Origin: Atlantibacter sp032062175
Lineage (GTDB): Bacteria; Pseudomonadota; Gammaproteobacteria; Enterobacterales; Enterobacteriaceae
Direction of reading: 5' to 3'
Assembly (NCBI RefSeq): GCF_032062175.1
Contig: NZ_DAMBQK010000015.1
Span: forward strand, 1 to 64,000
Length of the DNA: 64,000 nt
Within the stretch, counting starts at the first letter, position 1, and every line of letters starts with the position of its first letter. The position numbers and the translations under genes were made by a program. Below are positions 8,044-16,854 of this stretch, piece after piece. Below the pieces are notes generated by a model, which saw only the letters and a program-made list of their open reading frames with translations, did no database searches and had not been told where the DNA came from.

Positions 8044-9408
8044 TTAATCGCAGGAGACTTTCATCGCCAGGCCGCCGCGTGAGGTTTCGCGGTACTTGGC
8101 GTTCATGTCTTTACCTGTTTCGTACATGGTTTCGATGACTTTATCGAGGCAGACGCGCGGCTCGCTGGTGCGGCGCAGCGCCATACGCGCGGCGTTTACC
8201 GCTTTAACTGCGGCAATCGCGTTACGCTCGATGCACGGCACCTGGACTTGTCCGGCAACCGGGTCGCAGGTCAGGCCAAGGTTATGTTCCATGCCGATCT
8301 CCGCCGCGATGCATACCTGCATCGGACTTGCGCCCAGCAGCTCCGCCAGACCCGCCGCCGCCATGGAGCAGGCTACGCCCACTTCGCCCTGGCAACCCAC
8401 TTCCGCACCGGAAATGGACGCGTTCATCTTGTAAAGCGAGCCAATAGCGCTGGCAACCAGCAGGTAACGCGCCAGCGAGTTAGCGTTCACTTCGCGGATA
8501 AACTTGTCGTAGTACGCCAGCACCGCCGGAACAATGCCGCAGGCACCGTTGGTTGGCGCGGTGACGACGCGTCCGCCAGCGGCGTTCTCTTCGTTGACTG
8601 CCAGCGCGAACATGTTGATCCAGTCCACCACCGCCATTGGGTCCATGGTGGTTTTATCACTGCTGACCAGCATACGACGCAGCGCCGCGGCACGGCGTGG
8701 TACGCGCAGTTTGCCCGGCAGTACGCCTTCGGTGGTGATGCCGCGCTCAATACCGCCGCGCATCACTTCCCAGACCTGGGTCAGATGGGTTTCGAGCTCC
8801 TCTTTGCTGTGCAAAGCGAGTTCGTTTTTCATCATCAGGCCAGAGAGCGACAGGCCGGTTTCGCGGCAATGGCGCTGTAGATCCGCCGCGTTTTTATACG
8901 GATAAGGCACTTCAACGGGTGACGCACTGGTCACGCCGAAGTGGTCTTCATCCACAATAAATCCGCCGCCGATAGAGTAATAGGTTTGGCTGTAAACCAC
9001 CTTGTCACCGGCAAGCGCGGAAATGCGCATCCCGTTTTCGTGCAGGGAAAGGTTATCAGCGTGGAAATTCATGCACTCATCGACCGGGAACTCGACTTCG
9101 TGTTCGCCGTTCGCCAGCAGCAGGCGTCCATGGGTATTAACGTCCTGGATAAAACCAGGGATGCTATCGATATCAACTGAGTGCGGCAGGTTGCCCGCCA
9201 GACCCATAATGATAGCAATATCAGTGTGGTGCCCTTTGCCCGTCAGGGAAAGTGAACCGTAAACATCAACAACGACACGGGTAACATCACGCAACAATCC
9301 TTGTGCGATTAAATCATCCGTAAACTGCTTGCCCGCTTTCATCGGCCCGACAGTATGGGAACTGGAAGGACCGATACCGATTTTGAAAATATCAAAAACA
9401 CTGATCAT
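8044..9408 (-). CDS. sdaB: L-serine ammonia-lyase II (L-serine dehydratase)
   Basis: A [4Fe-4S] L-serine deaminase that converts serine to pyruvate and ammonia. 454 residues, with the beta domain at the N-terminus (GIGPSSSHTVGPM) and the alpha domain with cluster cysteines in NGACGIVPAV, LTCDPVAG and VQVPCIERNA. It is cotranscribed downstream of the serine transporter gene sdaC, 66 bp apart. Confidence 0.96.
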   Translation of the reverse strand: MISVFDIFKIGIGPSSSHTVGPMKAGKQFTDDLIAQGLLRDVTRVVVDVYGSLSLTGKGHHTDIAIIMGLAGNLPHSVDIDSIPGFIQDVNTHGRLLLANGEHEVEFPVDECMNFHADNLSLHENGMRISALAGDKVVYSQTYYSIGGGFIVDEDHFGVTSASPVEVPYPYKNAADLQRHCRETGLSLSGLMMKNELALHSKEELETHLTQVWEVMRGGIERGITTEGVLPGKLRVPRRAAALRRMLVSSDKTTMDPMAVVDWINMFALAVNEENAAGGRVVTAPTNGACGIVPAVLAYYDKFIREVNANSLARYLLVASAIGSLYKMNASISGAEVGCQGEVGVACSMAAAGLAELLGASPMQVCIAAEIGMEHNLGLTCDPVAGQVQVPCIERNAIAAVKAVNAARMALRRTSEPRVCLDKVIETMYETGKDMNAKYRETSRGGLAMKVSCD

Positions 9409-9474
9409 GATGCATCCATTGCGTAGTGAGAGGTAAGGGCATGCGCCGCTCTGCGAGCGGCGCGGATGAGGCTA

Positions 9475-10767
9475 TTAGCCGAACAGCGAGTAGAAGATAG
9501 CGGAGATGGCAATCAGGCCCATCACAACCACGAATACGTTGCTGATATGGCCGCTGTACTTGCGCATAGCCGGTACTTTCTGGATGGCATACATCGGCAT
9601 CAGGAACAGGATCATTGCGATGATCGGGCCGCCCAGGGTTTCAATCATGCCCAGGATGCTCGGGTTCAGGGTTGCCACAATCCAGGTGGTAACCAGCATG
9701 AACAGTGCAGTGATGCGGTTCAGTTTGTTGATTTCGATAGATTTACCTTTGCCGCGCAGAGATTTAATCACCATACCGTTGAAGCCTTCACGTGCGCCCA
9801 GGTAGTGGCCAAGGAAGGATTTGGTGATAGCGATAATCGCAATGATCGGTGCCATCCAGGCGATGATCGGCGCGTTAAAGTGGTTAGCCAGATAAGACAG
9901 AATTGAGATGTTCTGCGCTTTTGCTTCCGCCAGGTCAGCCGGGGAGAGGCTCAGTACGCAGCTGAACACGAAGAACATCACCGTCAGCACCATCATGATG
10001 TGTGCGAAGGCCAGAATACGTGAACATTTTTTCTCGGCTTCCACGCCGTACTCTTCACGCTTCGCCACAGCGAAGGAGGAGATGATCGGGGAGTGGTTGA
10101 AAGAGAACACCATTACCGGGATCGCCAGCCACAGGGTCATCCACAGGCCGTTGCCGGTAGAGGTCGCCGCAGAGCTGAAGGAGAGAGTATCCAGCGCCGC
10201 ACCGCTCCACTGTGGGATCAGGTAAAGCGCCAGCAGCATCAGTGCTGCGACAAACGGGAACACCAGCACGCTCATCGCTTTCACGATCATCTGCTCACCG
10301 AAACGCACGATGGTCATCATGCCGATAATCAGAAGAAGAGAAAGAATCGCACGTGGCGGCGCAGTCATGCCCAACTGGTGGGTAATGAAGCTGTCCACCG
10401 TATTGGTAATTGCCACGCTGTATACCAGCAGGATTGGGTAAATCGCGAAGAAGTAGAGCAGGGTAATCAGTTTACCTGCGCCAACGCCGAAGTGTTCTTC
10501 AACCACTTCCGTGATGTCTTCGCCCGGGTTTTTGCCTGACAGCACAAAGCGGGTCAGCCCACGGTGTGCAAAGAAGGTCATCGGGAAAGCAATGATCGCC
10601 ATGATGATTAACGGGATCATGCCGCCGACACCGGCGTTAATAGGTAAGAAAAGAACACCTGCGCCGATTGCTGTGCCGTACAGGCCAAGCATCCACATGG
10701 TGTCGGTTTTGCGCCATGAACTGCGCGTCGCGGTTGACGCAATGGTGCTGGTTTGGGTGGTTTCCAT
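9475..10767 (-). CDS. sdaC: Serine:H+ symporter SdaC
   Basis: A 430-residue inner-membrane permease of the HAAAP (STP) family with about eleven hydrophobic segments, importing L-serine with protons. The cytoplasmic N-terminus (about 25 residues rich in Ser/Thr) precedes the first helix with GAGVLFLPINAG. It is first gene of the sdaC-sdaB operon, with a CAGGAG ribosome site before the ATG. A CRP-like promoter lies upstream. Confidence 0.96.
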   Translation of the reverse strand: METTQTSTIASTATRSSWRKTDTMWMLGLYGTAIGAGVLFLPINAGVGGMIPLIIMAIIAFPMTFFAHRGLTRFVLSGKNPGEDITEVVEEHFGVGAGKLITLLYFFAIYPILLVYSVAITNTVDSFITHQLGMTAPPRAILSLLLIIGMMTIVRFGEQMIVKAMSVLVFPFVAALMLLALYLIPQWSGAALDTLSFSSAATSTGNGLWMTLWLAIPVMVFSFNHSPIISSFAVAKREEYGVEAEKKCSRILAFAHIMMVLTVMFFVFSCVLSLSPADLAEAKAQNISILSYLANHFNAPIIAWMAPIIAIIAITKSFLGHYLGAREGFNGMVIKSLRGKGKSIEINKLNRITALFMLVTTWIVATLNPSILGMIETLGGPIIAMILFLMPMYAIQKVPAMRKYSGHISNVFVVVMGLIAISAIFYSLFG

Positions 10768-10898
10768 CTGTTTCTCCTGGAGGAAGCATAAAAATCAGGC
10801 TTTTAGAGACATCCAATGCAAAAGCGCCTGACTGTAAAACGAAATACTGGTAAAGAGGGGATTTTTATAATTTTTTCCCGTAACTATTTTCGGGCGGA

Positions 10899-10941
10899 AA
10901 GATACATTTATGGCGTCAATCTATCAGTGATCGGGATCTCA
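10899..10941 (-). promoter_or_regulatory. Candidate CRP-dependent promoter of sdaCB
   Basis: On the minus strand TGAGATCCCGATCACT (926-941 on the plus scale of this line, 10926-10941) matches the CRP consensus TGTGA-N6-TCACA at 8 of 10 positions. A TATCTT -10-like hexamer at 10899-10904 puts the site near -41.5, the class II position. sdaC is known to respond to CRP in E. coli. The rest of the 465-bp gap 10768-11232 is AT-rich leader on the sdaC side and the ppnN terminator; no gene is seen in it. Confidence 0.45.
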
Positions 10942-11189
10942 ATTGCCATAATCTACTTTTTATAAGGGTATTTTTTGGGCCTTTGCGCTGATTTTTTACT
11001 CCTTTGCCACATTATTGGACGCGAAGCCTAGCATTCGCAGGGTGGCGCAGGATACAGCCGGCGAGAGATATCAGATTTTACTCTGTTAAATTGAGGTTAA
11101 ACGGGATTTATTAAGGAAAATTCATTAGTTAGGATGATGTTTTTCGCCAGGAACACCAAAGCAATCGTTTCCGTTTTGCCGTCAGGGCG

Positions 11190-11215
11190 AAAAAAAGGGC
11201 GGCTCATGGCCGCCC
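11190..11215 (-). terminator. ppnN terminator
   Basis: On the minus strand GGGCGGC, a 5-nt loop and GCCGCCC are followed by seven T residues, 17 bp after the ppnN stop. Confidence 0.88.
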
Positions 11216-11232
11216 GGGTATTTTAGATTATG

Positions 11233-12597
11233 CTAGGTACAGATCTCATAGCAGGGGATATACGCACTGCCCGGCAATTTCATACGGTGCTGCGCGACAA
11301 AGCCCTGTAGCAGGTGATCCATCTGCTTCATCATGTGTGCATCGCCATGAATTTTATACGGGCCGTATTGCTCAATCGCGCGAATGCCGTTTTCCTTCAC
11401 GTTACCCGCAACTATGCCGGAGAAGGCGCGGCGCAGATCCGCCGCCAGCACTTCTGTCGGCTGGTCAGGATAAAGTTTCAGGTTCGCCATGTTGGTGTGG
11501 GTCGGTTCAAACGGCACTTGCAGATCCGGCGAGATGCGAATTGACCAGTTAAAGCTGTACGCATCGCCAGTTTCACGACGGTTCTCTTTCACCTGCGGCA
11601 TCGCTTTTTTCATCTGACGCGCCACTTCCGGTGCATCGTCAATAATGATGCGGTAGTAACGGCGCGCCTGCTCACCCAGGGTACTGACAATAAACTCGTC
11701 CAGAACCCGGAAATAATCCGCACTCTGCTTCGGCCCGGTGAGGATCAGCGGGAGTACCTGGTCCTGGTTGTGCGGGTTCATCAGAATGCCCAGTAAATAA
11801 AGCAGCTCTTCCGCCGTGCCCACGCCGCCGGGGAAGATGATGATCCCGTGGGCGATACGCACGAACGCTTCCAGACGCTTTTCAATATCCGGCATGATGA
11901 TCAATTCATTGACCAGCGGGTTCGGCGGTTCCGCCGCGATAATGGATGGCTCGGTCATGCCAATAAAGCGGCCATCTTTATAGCGCTGCTGGGCATGGCC
12001 CACCGCCGCGCCTTTCATCGGCGCTTCCATCGCGCCCGGCCCGCAGCCGGTGCAGATATTCAGTTCGCGCAGACCCAATTGGGTGCCGACACGACGGGCA
12101 TAAAGATACTCGGTTTCGTTGATGGAGTGACCGCCCCAGCACACCACCATATTCGGCGCTTCACCCACGTGAAGGGCACGGGCGTTGCGCAGGATCGAAA
12201 ACACCATGTTGGTAATATGGGTAGAGTCTTCCAGGTCGAGATGATGAAACCGACCGGCGCTGGTGATTTGCCCGTTAACGAACAAAATATCGCGCAGTAC
12301 CGCGAACAAGTTGGCCTGCAGCGAGCGGATAATGCGGCCGTCAACGAAAGCCTCATCCGGCGGATTAATGAGCTCGAGCTTCACGCCGCGCTCGCGACGC
12401 AGCACGTTAATGTCGAAGTTTTCGAAGCGAGAAAGCAGTTCTTTACTGTTGTCGGTCTGACTACCGGAATTCAGTACGGCCAGTGAACAATTGCGGAAAA
12501 GTTGATAAAGGTCGCTGCTGGCCGTGCGTTTAAGCATATCGACTTCCAGCTGCGACAACATATCCATTGAGCCAAGCGGGCTAATATGTGTAATCAA
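11233..12597 (-). CDS. ppnN: Pyrimidine/purine-5'-nucleotide nucleosidase PpnN
   Basis: A 454-residue cytoplasmic nucleosidase that hydrolyses the N-glycosidic bond of nucleoside monophosphates; in E. coli it binds (p)ppGpp. The central LOG/lysine-decarboxylase-like Rossmann domain has the PGGVGTAEEL motif and NICTGCGPGAMEAPMKG, with the enterobacterial N- and C-terminal extensions. Monocistronic. It shares the window with relA, whose product makes its effector. Confidence 0.95.
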   Translation of the reverse strand: MITHISPLGSMDMLSQLEVDMLKRTASSDLYQLFRNCSLAVLNSGSQTDNSKELLSRFENFDINVLRRERGVKLELINPPDEAFVDGRIIRSLQANLFAVLRDILFVNGQITSAGRFHHLDLEDSTHITNMVFSILRNARALHVGEAPNMVVCWGGHSINETEYLYARRVGTQLGLRELNICTGCGPGAMEAPMKGAAVGHAQQRYKDGRFIGMTEPSIIAAEPPNPLVNELIIMPDIEKRLEAFVRIAHGIIIFPGGVGTAEELLYLLGILMNPHNQDQVLPLILTGPKQSADYFRVLDEFIVSTLGEQARRYYRIIIDDAPEVARQMKKAMPQVKENRRETGDAYSFNWSIRISPDLQVPFEPTHTNMANLKLYPDQPTEVLAADLRRAFSGIVAGNVKENGIRAIEQYGPYKIHGDAHMMKQMDHLLQGFVAQHRMKLPGSAYIPCYEICT

Positions 12598-12711
12598 GTG
12601 AACTCCTTACGGGCACAACGCGCCGATCCCTGTGATTACAATAGCCCTGCCTGCTCCGGTTTAACAACTCGCTAACGTAAAATGGTGTGTCAAATGCGAG
12701 ACATATTCCAG

Positions 12712-13557
12712 TTATTGGCGCACCAGCCGGCCCGTGGCGGGCGTGAAATCGGTATTACTGCGCCAGGGGTTGATATCCAGCCCGCCGCGACGAGTGTAGC
12801 GCGCATAGACACTCAGCGTTTGCGGGCGGCAGAATCGCATAATGTCGCTAAATATCCGCTCCACGCACTGTTCGTGGAATTCGTTATGGTGGCGGAAAGA
12901 AACCAGGTAACGCAGCAGTTTTTCGCGGTCGATTTGCGGGCCGCGGTAGCGGATTTGCACTGAACCCCAGTCCGGCTGATGAGTTATCAGGCAGTTGGAT
13001 TTCAGTATATGGCTCACCAGCGTCTCTTCGACCTGTTGTTCCCCGGCTGCGCCTTCTAGATAAGCGGCATCAAATTCATAGCTATCAATGGTGATGGGCT
13101 GGTCATCAATACAAATGCCATCGAACGCGGCGACCGCCTGGCCTTCAATGTCATGCAGCCGATAGAGTTGAACTTCGACGTTGCCCTGGGCGCAGTGGCT
13201 TAAATCCCGCGCCAGGGTTTGTTGTACCTCATCCCAATTGGTGAAGCGGCTCTGGTTAAAGCTGTTGAGATAGAGTTTGAAACTCTTGGACTCCACCAGA
13301 TTTACGCTGGTGGAATCAATACTGACGTGACCGACCGCCACTTGCGGTAAGCCGTTACTGTTAAGCCAGGATAGCTCATATAGCGTCCAGATATCCGCAC
13401 CGTGAAACGGTAAGTTACCACCACTGAGCCCCAGCGGATCGCGGTTTAAACTGCGCGGCACCGGCTGCAACAGGCTGGCGTCATAGATATCCCGGTAATC
13501 CGTGGATTTGCCGAGCGTCAGTCCGCTTAACGCCGCGTGGTTTTCATAAGAAGTCAT
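12712..13557 (-). CDS. queF: NADPH-dependent 7-cyano-7-deazaguanine reductase QueF
   Basis: Reduces the nitrile of preQ0 to the aminomethyl group of preQ1 in queuosine biosynthesis. At 281 residues it is the long (YqcD-type) tandem tunnelling-fold form. The QueF signature ESKSFKLYLNSFNQSRF lies mid-protein; the putative catalytic cysteine is in SNCLITHQPDW. It is divergent from syd, whose start region overlaps its promoter. queE and queD lie 21 kb away. Confidence 0.96.
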   Translation of the reverse strand: MTSYENHAALSGLTLGKSTDYRDIYDASLLQPVPRSLNRDPLGLSGGNLPFHGADIWTLYELSWLNSNGLPQVAVGHVSIDSTSVNLVESKSFKLYLNSFNQSRFTNWDEVQQTLARDLSHCAQGNVEVQLYRLHDIEGQAVAAFDGICIDDQPITIDSYEFDAAYLEGAAGEQQVEETLVSHILKSNCLITHQPDWGSVQIRYRGPQIDREKLLRYLVSFRHHNEFHEQCVERIFSDIMRFCRPQTLSVYARYTRRGGLDINPWRSNTDFTPATGRLVRQ

Positions 13558-13627
13558 GTGTCACCAAAATAAAGCAGGTACAATATTCGGCCTAGTGTAC
13601 CGTACCTGGCAAAGAGAGAGAAACGTG

Positions 13628-14173
13628 GTGGAAAGTGACGTGCAGCAAGCCCTGAAAGCCTTTACCCATCGATTTTGCGATGCGTGGCATGACGTTTATG
13701 CGACCTGGCCGCAAAGCGAGGAGCTGTATGGGGTGCCCTCGCCGTGCATCATTTCTACGTTGCAGGATAAGGTTATCTGGCAACCGCAGCCTTTTGAACC
13801 TGCCGCCGATCTCAGCGCCGTGGAACGTGCCATGGATATCGTCCTGCAAGCGGATTTCCATCGTTTCTATACTTCGCAATTTGCTGGCGATATGACGGCG
13901 CGTTTCGACGGCCAGCCGCTTACCCTGCTGCAAACGTGGAGCGAAGACGATTTTCGTCGCGTCCAGGAACACCTTATTGGACACCTCGTTACTCAGAAGC
14001 GTTTAAAGCTCTCCCCCACGCTGTTTATTGCGACGTGTGACGATGAAATGGACGTGATCTCCGTCTGTAATTTAACCGGGGAAGTGGTGCATGAAAAGAT
14101 AGGCACACGCCAGCGGACCGTGCTTTCACCCACACTCGTCGCGTTCCTTTCGAGCCTTGAACCGCAGGTGTAA
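13628..14173 (+). CDS. syd: SecY-interacting protein Syd
   Basis: A 181-residue peripheral cytoplasmic protein that binds SecY and is implicated in surveillance of the translocon. The conserved block [20 protein letters not shown]-like segment is present near residues 97-117. The ORF stays open back to 13556, but homology begins at the GTG at 13628. That start follows a GAGAGA purine stretch and restores the E. coli length exactly, so a GTG start is proposed. Confidence 0.93.
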   Translation: [181 protein letters not shown]

Positions 14174-14193
14174 GCTTATTTTGCCAATCCGCT

Positions 14194-14211
14194 TGTGAGA
14201 TATCTCTTACA
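14194..14211. promoter_or_regulatory. UvrY/SirA-type binding site upstream of csrB
   Basis: TGTGAGATATCTCTTACA is an 18-bp inverted repeat of the TGTRAG-N6-CTTACA form. It differs at only a few spacer bases from the UvrY site described upstream of E. coli csrB. It lies about 180 bp before the CsrB start, similar to the E. coli arrangement, and links csrB to BarA, whose gene is at 22.2-24.9 kb. Confidence 0.8.
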
Positions 14212-14382
14212 AGTTTGTGAGAGATCGCCGCTAACACTTTAGGGTATTTACCTGCGTGTAAAATTTAATTACATATTTATCAGCGTATTGCGCGTTATTT
14301 TGTTGGTTTCGAATGAAACTTAACTGCAATTTGTGACCGCCGTTCGCTTGTAAGACGAGTCGTAATAGAGGATTCTATACGT

Positions 14383-14750
14383 GTCGACAGGACGTCGCGA
14401 TATGAAGTGTACATCAGGAAGATGTTACTTCTACTGGGAACACACCGGGAAGGTGATTCAGGGAAGGCTTCAGGATGAAGCAAGGATAACGCAAGGCTGC
14501 GTTAAAGGACACCTCCAGGAGGGAGAACGAGAGCCGGTCGGGATGTTCGGTGGATCAGGATGATCAGGGACTCAGCGCCAGGAAGGTGCAAATAAGCCAT
14601 CAGGATGATGTCGTGCAGGATGCATCGATAAGGATATTGAGCTCTTGAGCTCACAGGAAAAGTTGTCACGGATGAGCAGGGAGCAACAAAAGTAGCTGGA
14701 CTGCTGCGAAACGAACCGGGAGCACTGTTTTTACAGTGCTCCCTTTTTTT
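14383..14750 (+). ncRNA. csrB: CsrB small RNA, CsrA-sequestering decoy
   Basis: Begins GTCGACAGG, as E. coli CsrB does, just after a CTATAC -10-like element, and ends in the hairpin GGGAGCACTG/CAGTGCTCCC with seven T residues. I count 23 GGA triplets in its 368 nt. Many sit in loops of short hairpins (for example CATCAGGAAGATG, CTTCAGGATGAAG, CCTCCAGGAGGG, CATCAGGATGATG), the pattern that binds and titrates CsrA dimers. The 3' part is nearly the same as E. coli CsrB, while the middle hairpins have diverged. Synteny with syd and yqcC agrees. Reading frames drawn across it are spurious. Confidence 0.97.
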
Positions 14751-14804
14751 ATTCCCGCCATGAAATGCTATGCTTCGCGCCTGTTTGCCGGAATTGAGGT
14801 CATC

Positions 14805-15134
14805 ATGAACAGAGCTGAAGCTGTTCGTCAGCAACTTTTACGTATTGAAGCCACGCTGCGCCAACATCAACAGTGGCAGGGTACATCTCCTGACGCCGCC
14901 GCGTTTACCAGCGATAAACCGTTTTGTCTGGATACCCTTGCGCCTTACGAATGGCTACAGTGGATATTTATTCCACGGATGCATGCACTACTCGACAGTA
15001 ATAGCCCGTTGCCGCAGGCGTTTGCCATCGCGCCTTATTATGAAGTGGCGCTGCATCCCGGCCATCCGGCGCGGGAAATTATGCTTGAACTCCTTCAGGA
15101 ATTAGACGCCTGGTTTACCGAGGAAAAAGAGTGA
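14805..15134 (+). CDS. yqcC: DUF446 protein YqcC
   Basis: A 109-residue cytoplasmic protein of the YqcC/DUF446 family with the conserved core EWLQWIFIPRMHALLDS and AIAPYYEVAL. Function is unknown. The start at ATG 14805 follows a GAGGT ribosome site and gives the family length; a longer in-frame ORF begins inside the csrB terminator and is rejected. The stop codon overlaps the truC GTG start (GTGA), so the two are translationally coupled. Confidence 0.92.
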   Translation: MNRAEAVRQQLLRIEATLRQHQQWQGTSPDAAAFTSDKPFCLDTLAPYEWLQWIFIPRMHALLDSNSPLPQAFAIAPYYEVALHPGHPAREIMLELLQELDAWFTEEKE

Positions 15135-15916
15135 ACCTGGAGATCCTTTATCAGGATGAATGGCTGGTGGCGGTGAATAAGCCTTCCGGCTGGCTGGTAC
15201 ACCGTAGTTGGCTCGATCGCGATGAAAAAGTGGTGGTGATGCAAACCGTGCGCGATCAGATTGGTCAGCACGTTTTTACCGCCCATCGGCTGGACAGGCC
15301 GACCTCCGGCATATTGCTGATGGGGCTATCCAGCGAGGCTGGACGGTTACTGGCCCAGCAGTTTGAACATCATCAGATCCGCAAACACTATTACGCCATT
15401 ACCCGCGGCTGGTTGCAGGATGAGGCGGTGCTGGATTACCCGCTGACCGAAGAGCTGGATAAAATCGGCGATAAATTTTCCCGTACCGATAAAGGCCCAC
15501 AGCCGGCGGTGACGCATTATCGCGGCGTCGCTACCGCTGAAATGCCCGTCGCGGTTGGCCGCTATACCACGGCGCGCTACAGCCTGGTGTCGTTATTGCC
15601 GCAAACCGGGCGCAAACACCAGCTACGTCGCCACTTAGCCCATCTGCGCCACCCCATTATTGGTGATAGCAAGCATGGCGACTTACGGCAAAACCGCGCT
15701 GCGGCGGAGCATTTTGGCTGCGATCGCCTGATGCTGCACGCCAGTTCGCTTGCGCTGAATCATCCGGTAACGGGTGAAGCCCTTACCATCACGGCTCCGC
15801 TGGATGCGGTCTGGATGTTGGCGTTATCACATTTCGGCTGGCGCGGAATTCTCCCCGATATTGAAAGGGTTGAGTTTCCCTCCCTCAACGGTCAGGATGG
15901 CTCTCATCAGGGTTAA
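15131..15916 (+). CDS. truC: tRNA pseudouridine(65) synthase TruC
   Basis: An RluA-family pseudouridine synthase that modifies U65 in tRNA-Ile and tRNA-Asp. The catalytic Asp is in AHRLDRPTSGILLM (about residue 54), and the KxGRKHQLRRHLAH block is present. 261 residues with a GTG start overlapping the yqcC stop. Part of the yqcC-truC-yqcA operon. Confidence 0.95.
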   Translation: MNLEILYQDEWLVAVNKPSGWLVHRSWLDRDEKVVVMQTVRDQIGQHVFTAHRLDRPTSGILLMGLSSEAGRLLAQQFEHHQIRKHYYAITRGWLQDEAVLDYPLTEELDKIGDKFSRTDKGPQPAVTHYRGVATAEMPVAVGRYTTARYSLVSLLPQTGRKHQLRRHLAHLRHPIIGDSKHGDLRQNRAAAEHFGCDRLMLHASSLALNHPVTGEALTITAPLDAVWMLALSHFGWRGILPDIERVEFPSLNGQDGSHQG

Positions 15917-15934
15917 TCGTAAGGAGTCACAGCA

Positions 15935-16384
15935 ATGGCTAAGATAGGGATTTTTGTCGGGACTATGTATGGCAATGCCTTACTGGTGGCGGAAGAGGCG
16001 GAAGCCATTTTGCGCGGCCAGGGGCACAGCGCCAGCGTGTATGAAGATCCAGAGCTTAATGACTGGCGGCAATATGAGAACGATCACGTGCTGGTCGTCA
16101 CGTCGACAACCGGCCAGGGCGATCTACCGGACAGCATTGCGCCGCTCTTTCAGGGAATTAAAGACCAGCTCGGCTATCAGCCAGGGCTGCGCTATGGTGT
16201 GATTGCCCTGGGCGACAGCACCTACAAGCATTTCTGCGGTGCCGGAAAGCAGTTCGATGCATTGCTGGCAGAACAAAGCGCCACACGTGTGGGCGAGGTG
16301 TTGATGATTGACGCCAGCGAAGATCCAGAACCGGAATCCGTTTCCAATCCCTGGGTCGAAGCCTGGGGCGCGCTGTTAAAATAA
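15935..16384 (+). CDS. yqcA: Flavodoxin YqcA
   Basis: A 149-residue flavodoxin of the MioC type that binds FMN; physiological partner unknown. The phosphate loop is GTMYGNALLVAEEAE and the flavin-binding segments are TSTTGQGDLPDS and ALGDSTYKHFCGAG. Last gene of the yqcC-truC-yqcA unit, ended by a terminator directly downstream. Confidence 0.94.
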   Translation: MAKIGIFVGTMYGNALLVAEEAEAILRGQGHSASVYEDPELNDWRQYENDHVLVVTSTTGQGDLPDSIAPLFQGIKDQLGYQPGLRYGVIALGDSTYKHFCGAGKQFDALLAEQSATRVGEVLMIDASEDPEPESVSNPWVEAWGALLK

Positions 16385-16388
16385 GCAT

Positions 16389-16421
16389 GAGCCCTCGCCC
16401 GGGGGCTCGCGTTGATTTTTT
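16389..16421 (+). terminator. yqcA terminator
   Basis: GAGCCC and GGGCTC arms around a GC-rich loop, followed by a T-rich run, immediately after the yqcA stop. Confidence 0.7.
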
Positions 16422-16854
16422 TGAATCAAGCGATAGTGGTTAATGCTATCGCATTACGCTGATAATTAATGGTTTTATCTCGGCGCTTTTATTTCCATTC
16501 TGCCCCGCCTTTTTCTTCGTCAAGCGACAAGCCTCACATTCTTTATCTTCATACCCGTTGAAACAACGTTTCATGTGCCTGCGGTTTCATTTCCGTGAAG
16601 CATCGCCCACTCCGTTGTGCGGATGCCATAAACCCTTAAGGTAATGCCCTGCAATGTTGTGGCGCTGCACGGTGAGCTCTTTTCGTCCCCTTCATATACT
16701 TTTTTCGCCAGTTCTTAAAACGCAGAAATCAGGGCGGTGACGCCTCTGGGCTAACAATACTGCGACTTACAACTAAAAAGCTCATTCTGATTACCCTCCA
16801 GGTTGTGCTGTTCAGAATGAATGTAGCAACACGCTATGATTCAGGAGTGCAACA
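16422..16854 (+). promoter_or_regulatory. Long leader/regulatory region of the gud operon
   Basis: No credible gene is seen in these 433 bp. Three inverted repeats stand out: GCGATAG/CTATCGC at 16430-16452, TGAAAC-AAC-GTTTCA near 16560-16575, and a 9-bp pair TCATTCTGA/TCAGAATGA at 16782-16790 and 16812-16820, just upstream of the gudP ribosome site (AGGAG). In E. coli the gud operon is controlled by the sugar-diacid regulator CdaR; which repeat, if any, is its operator cannot be told from sequence alone. Confidence 0.45.

Noticed and set aside
14381..14834. Reading frames on both strands (14381-14563 plus, 14502-14834 minus) over csrB
   Set aside because: They fall inside the CsrB RNA, have no homologue or ribosome site, and reflect its purine-rich repeats.
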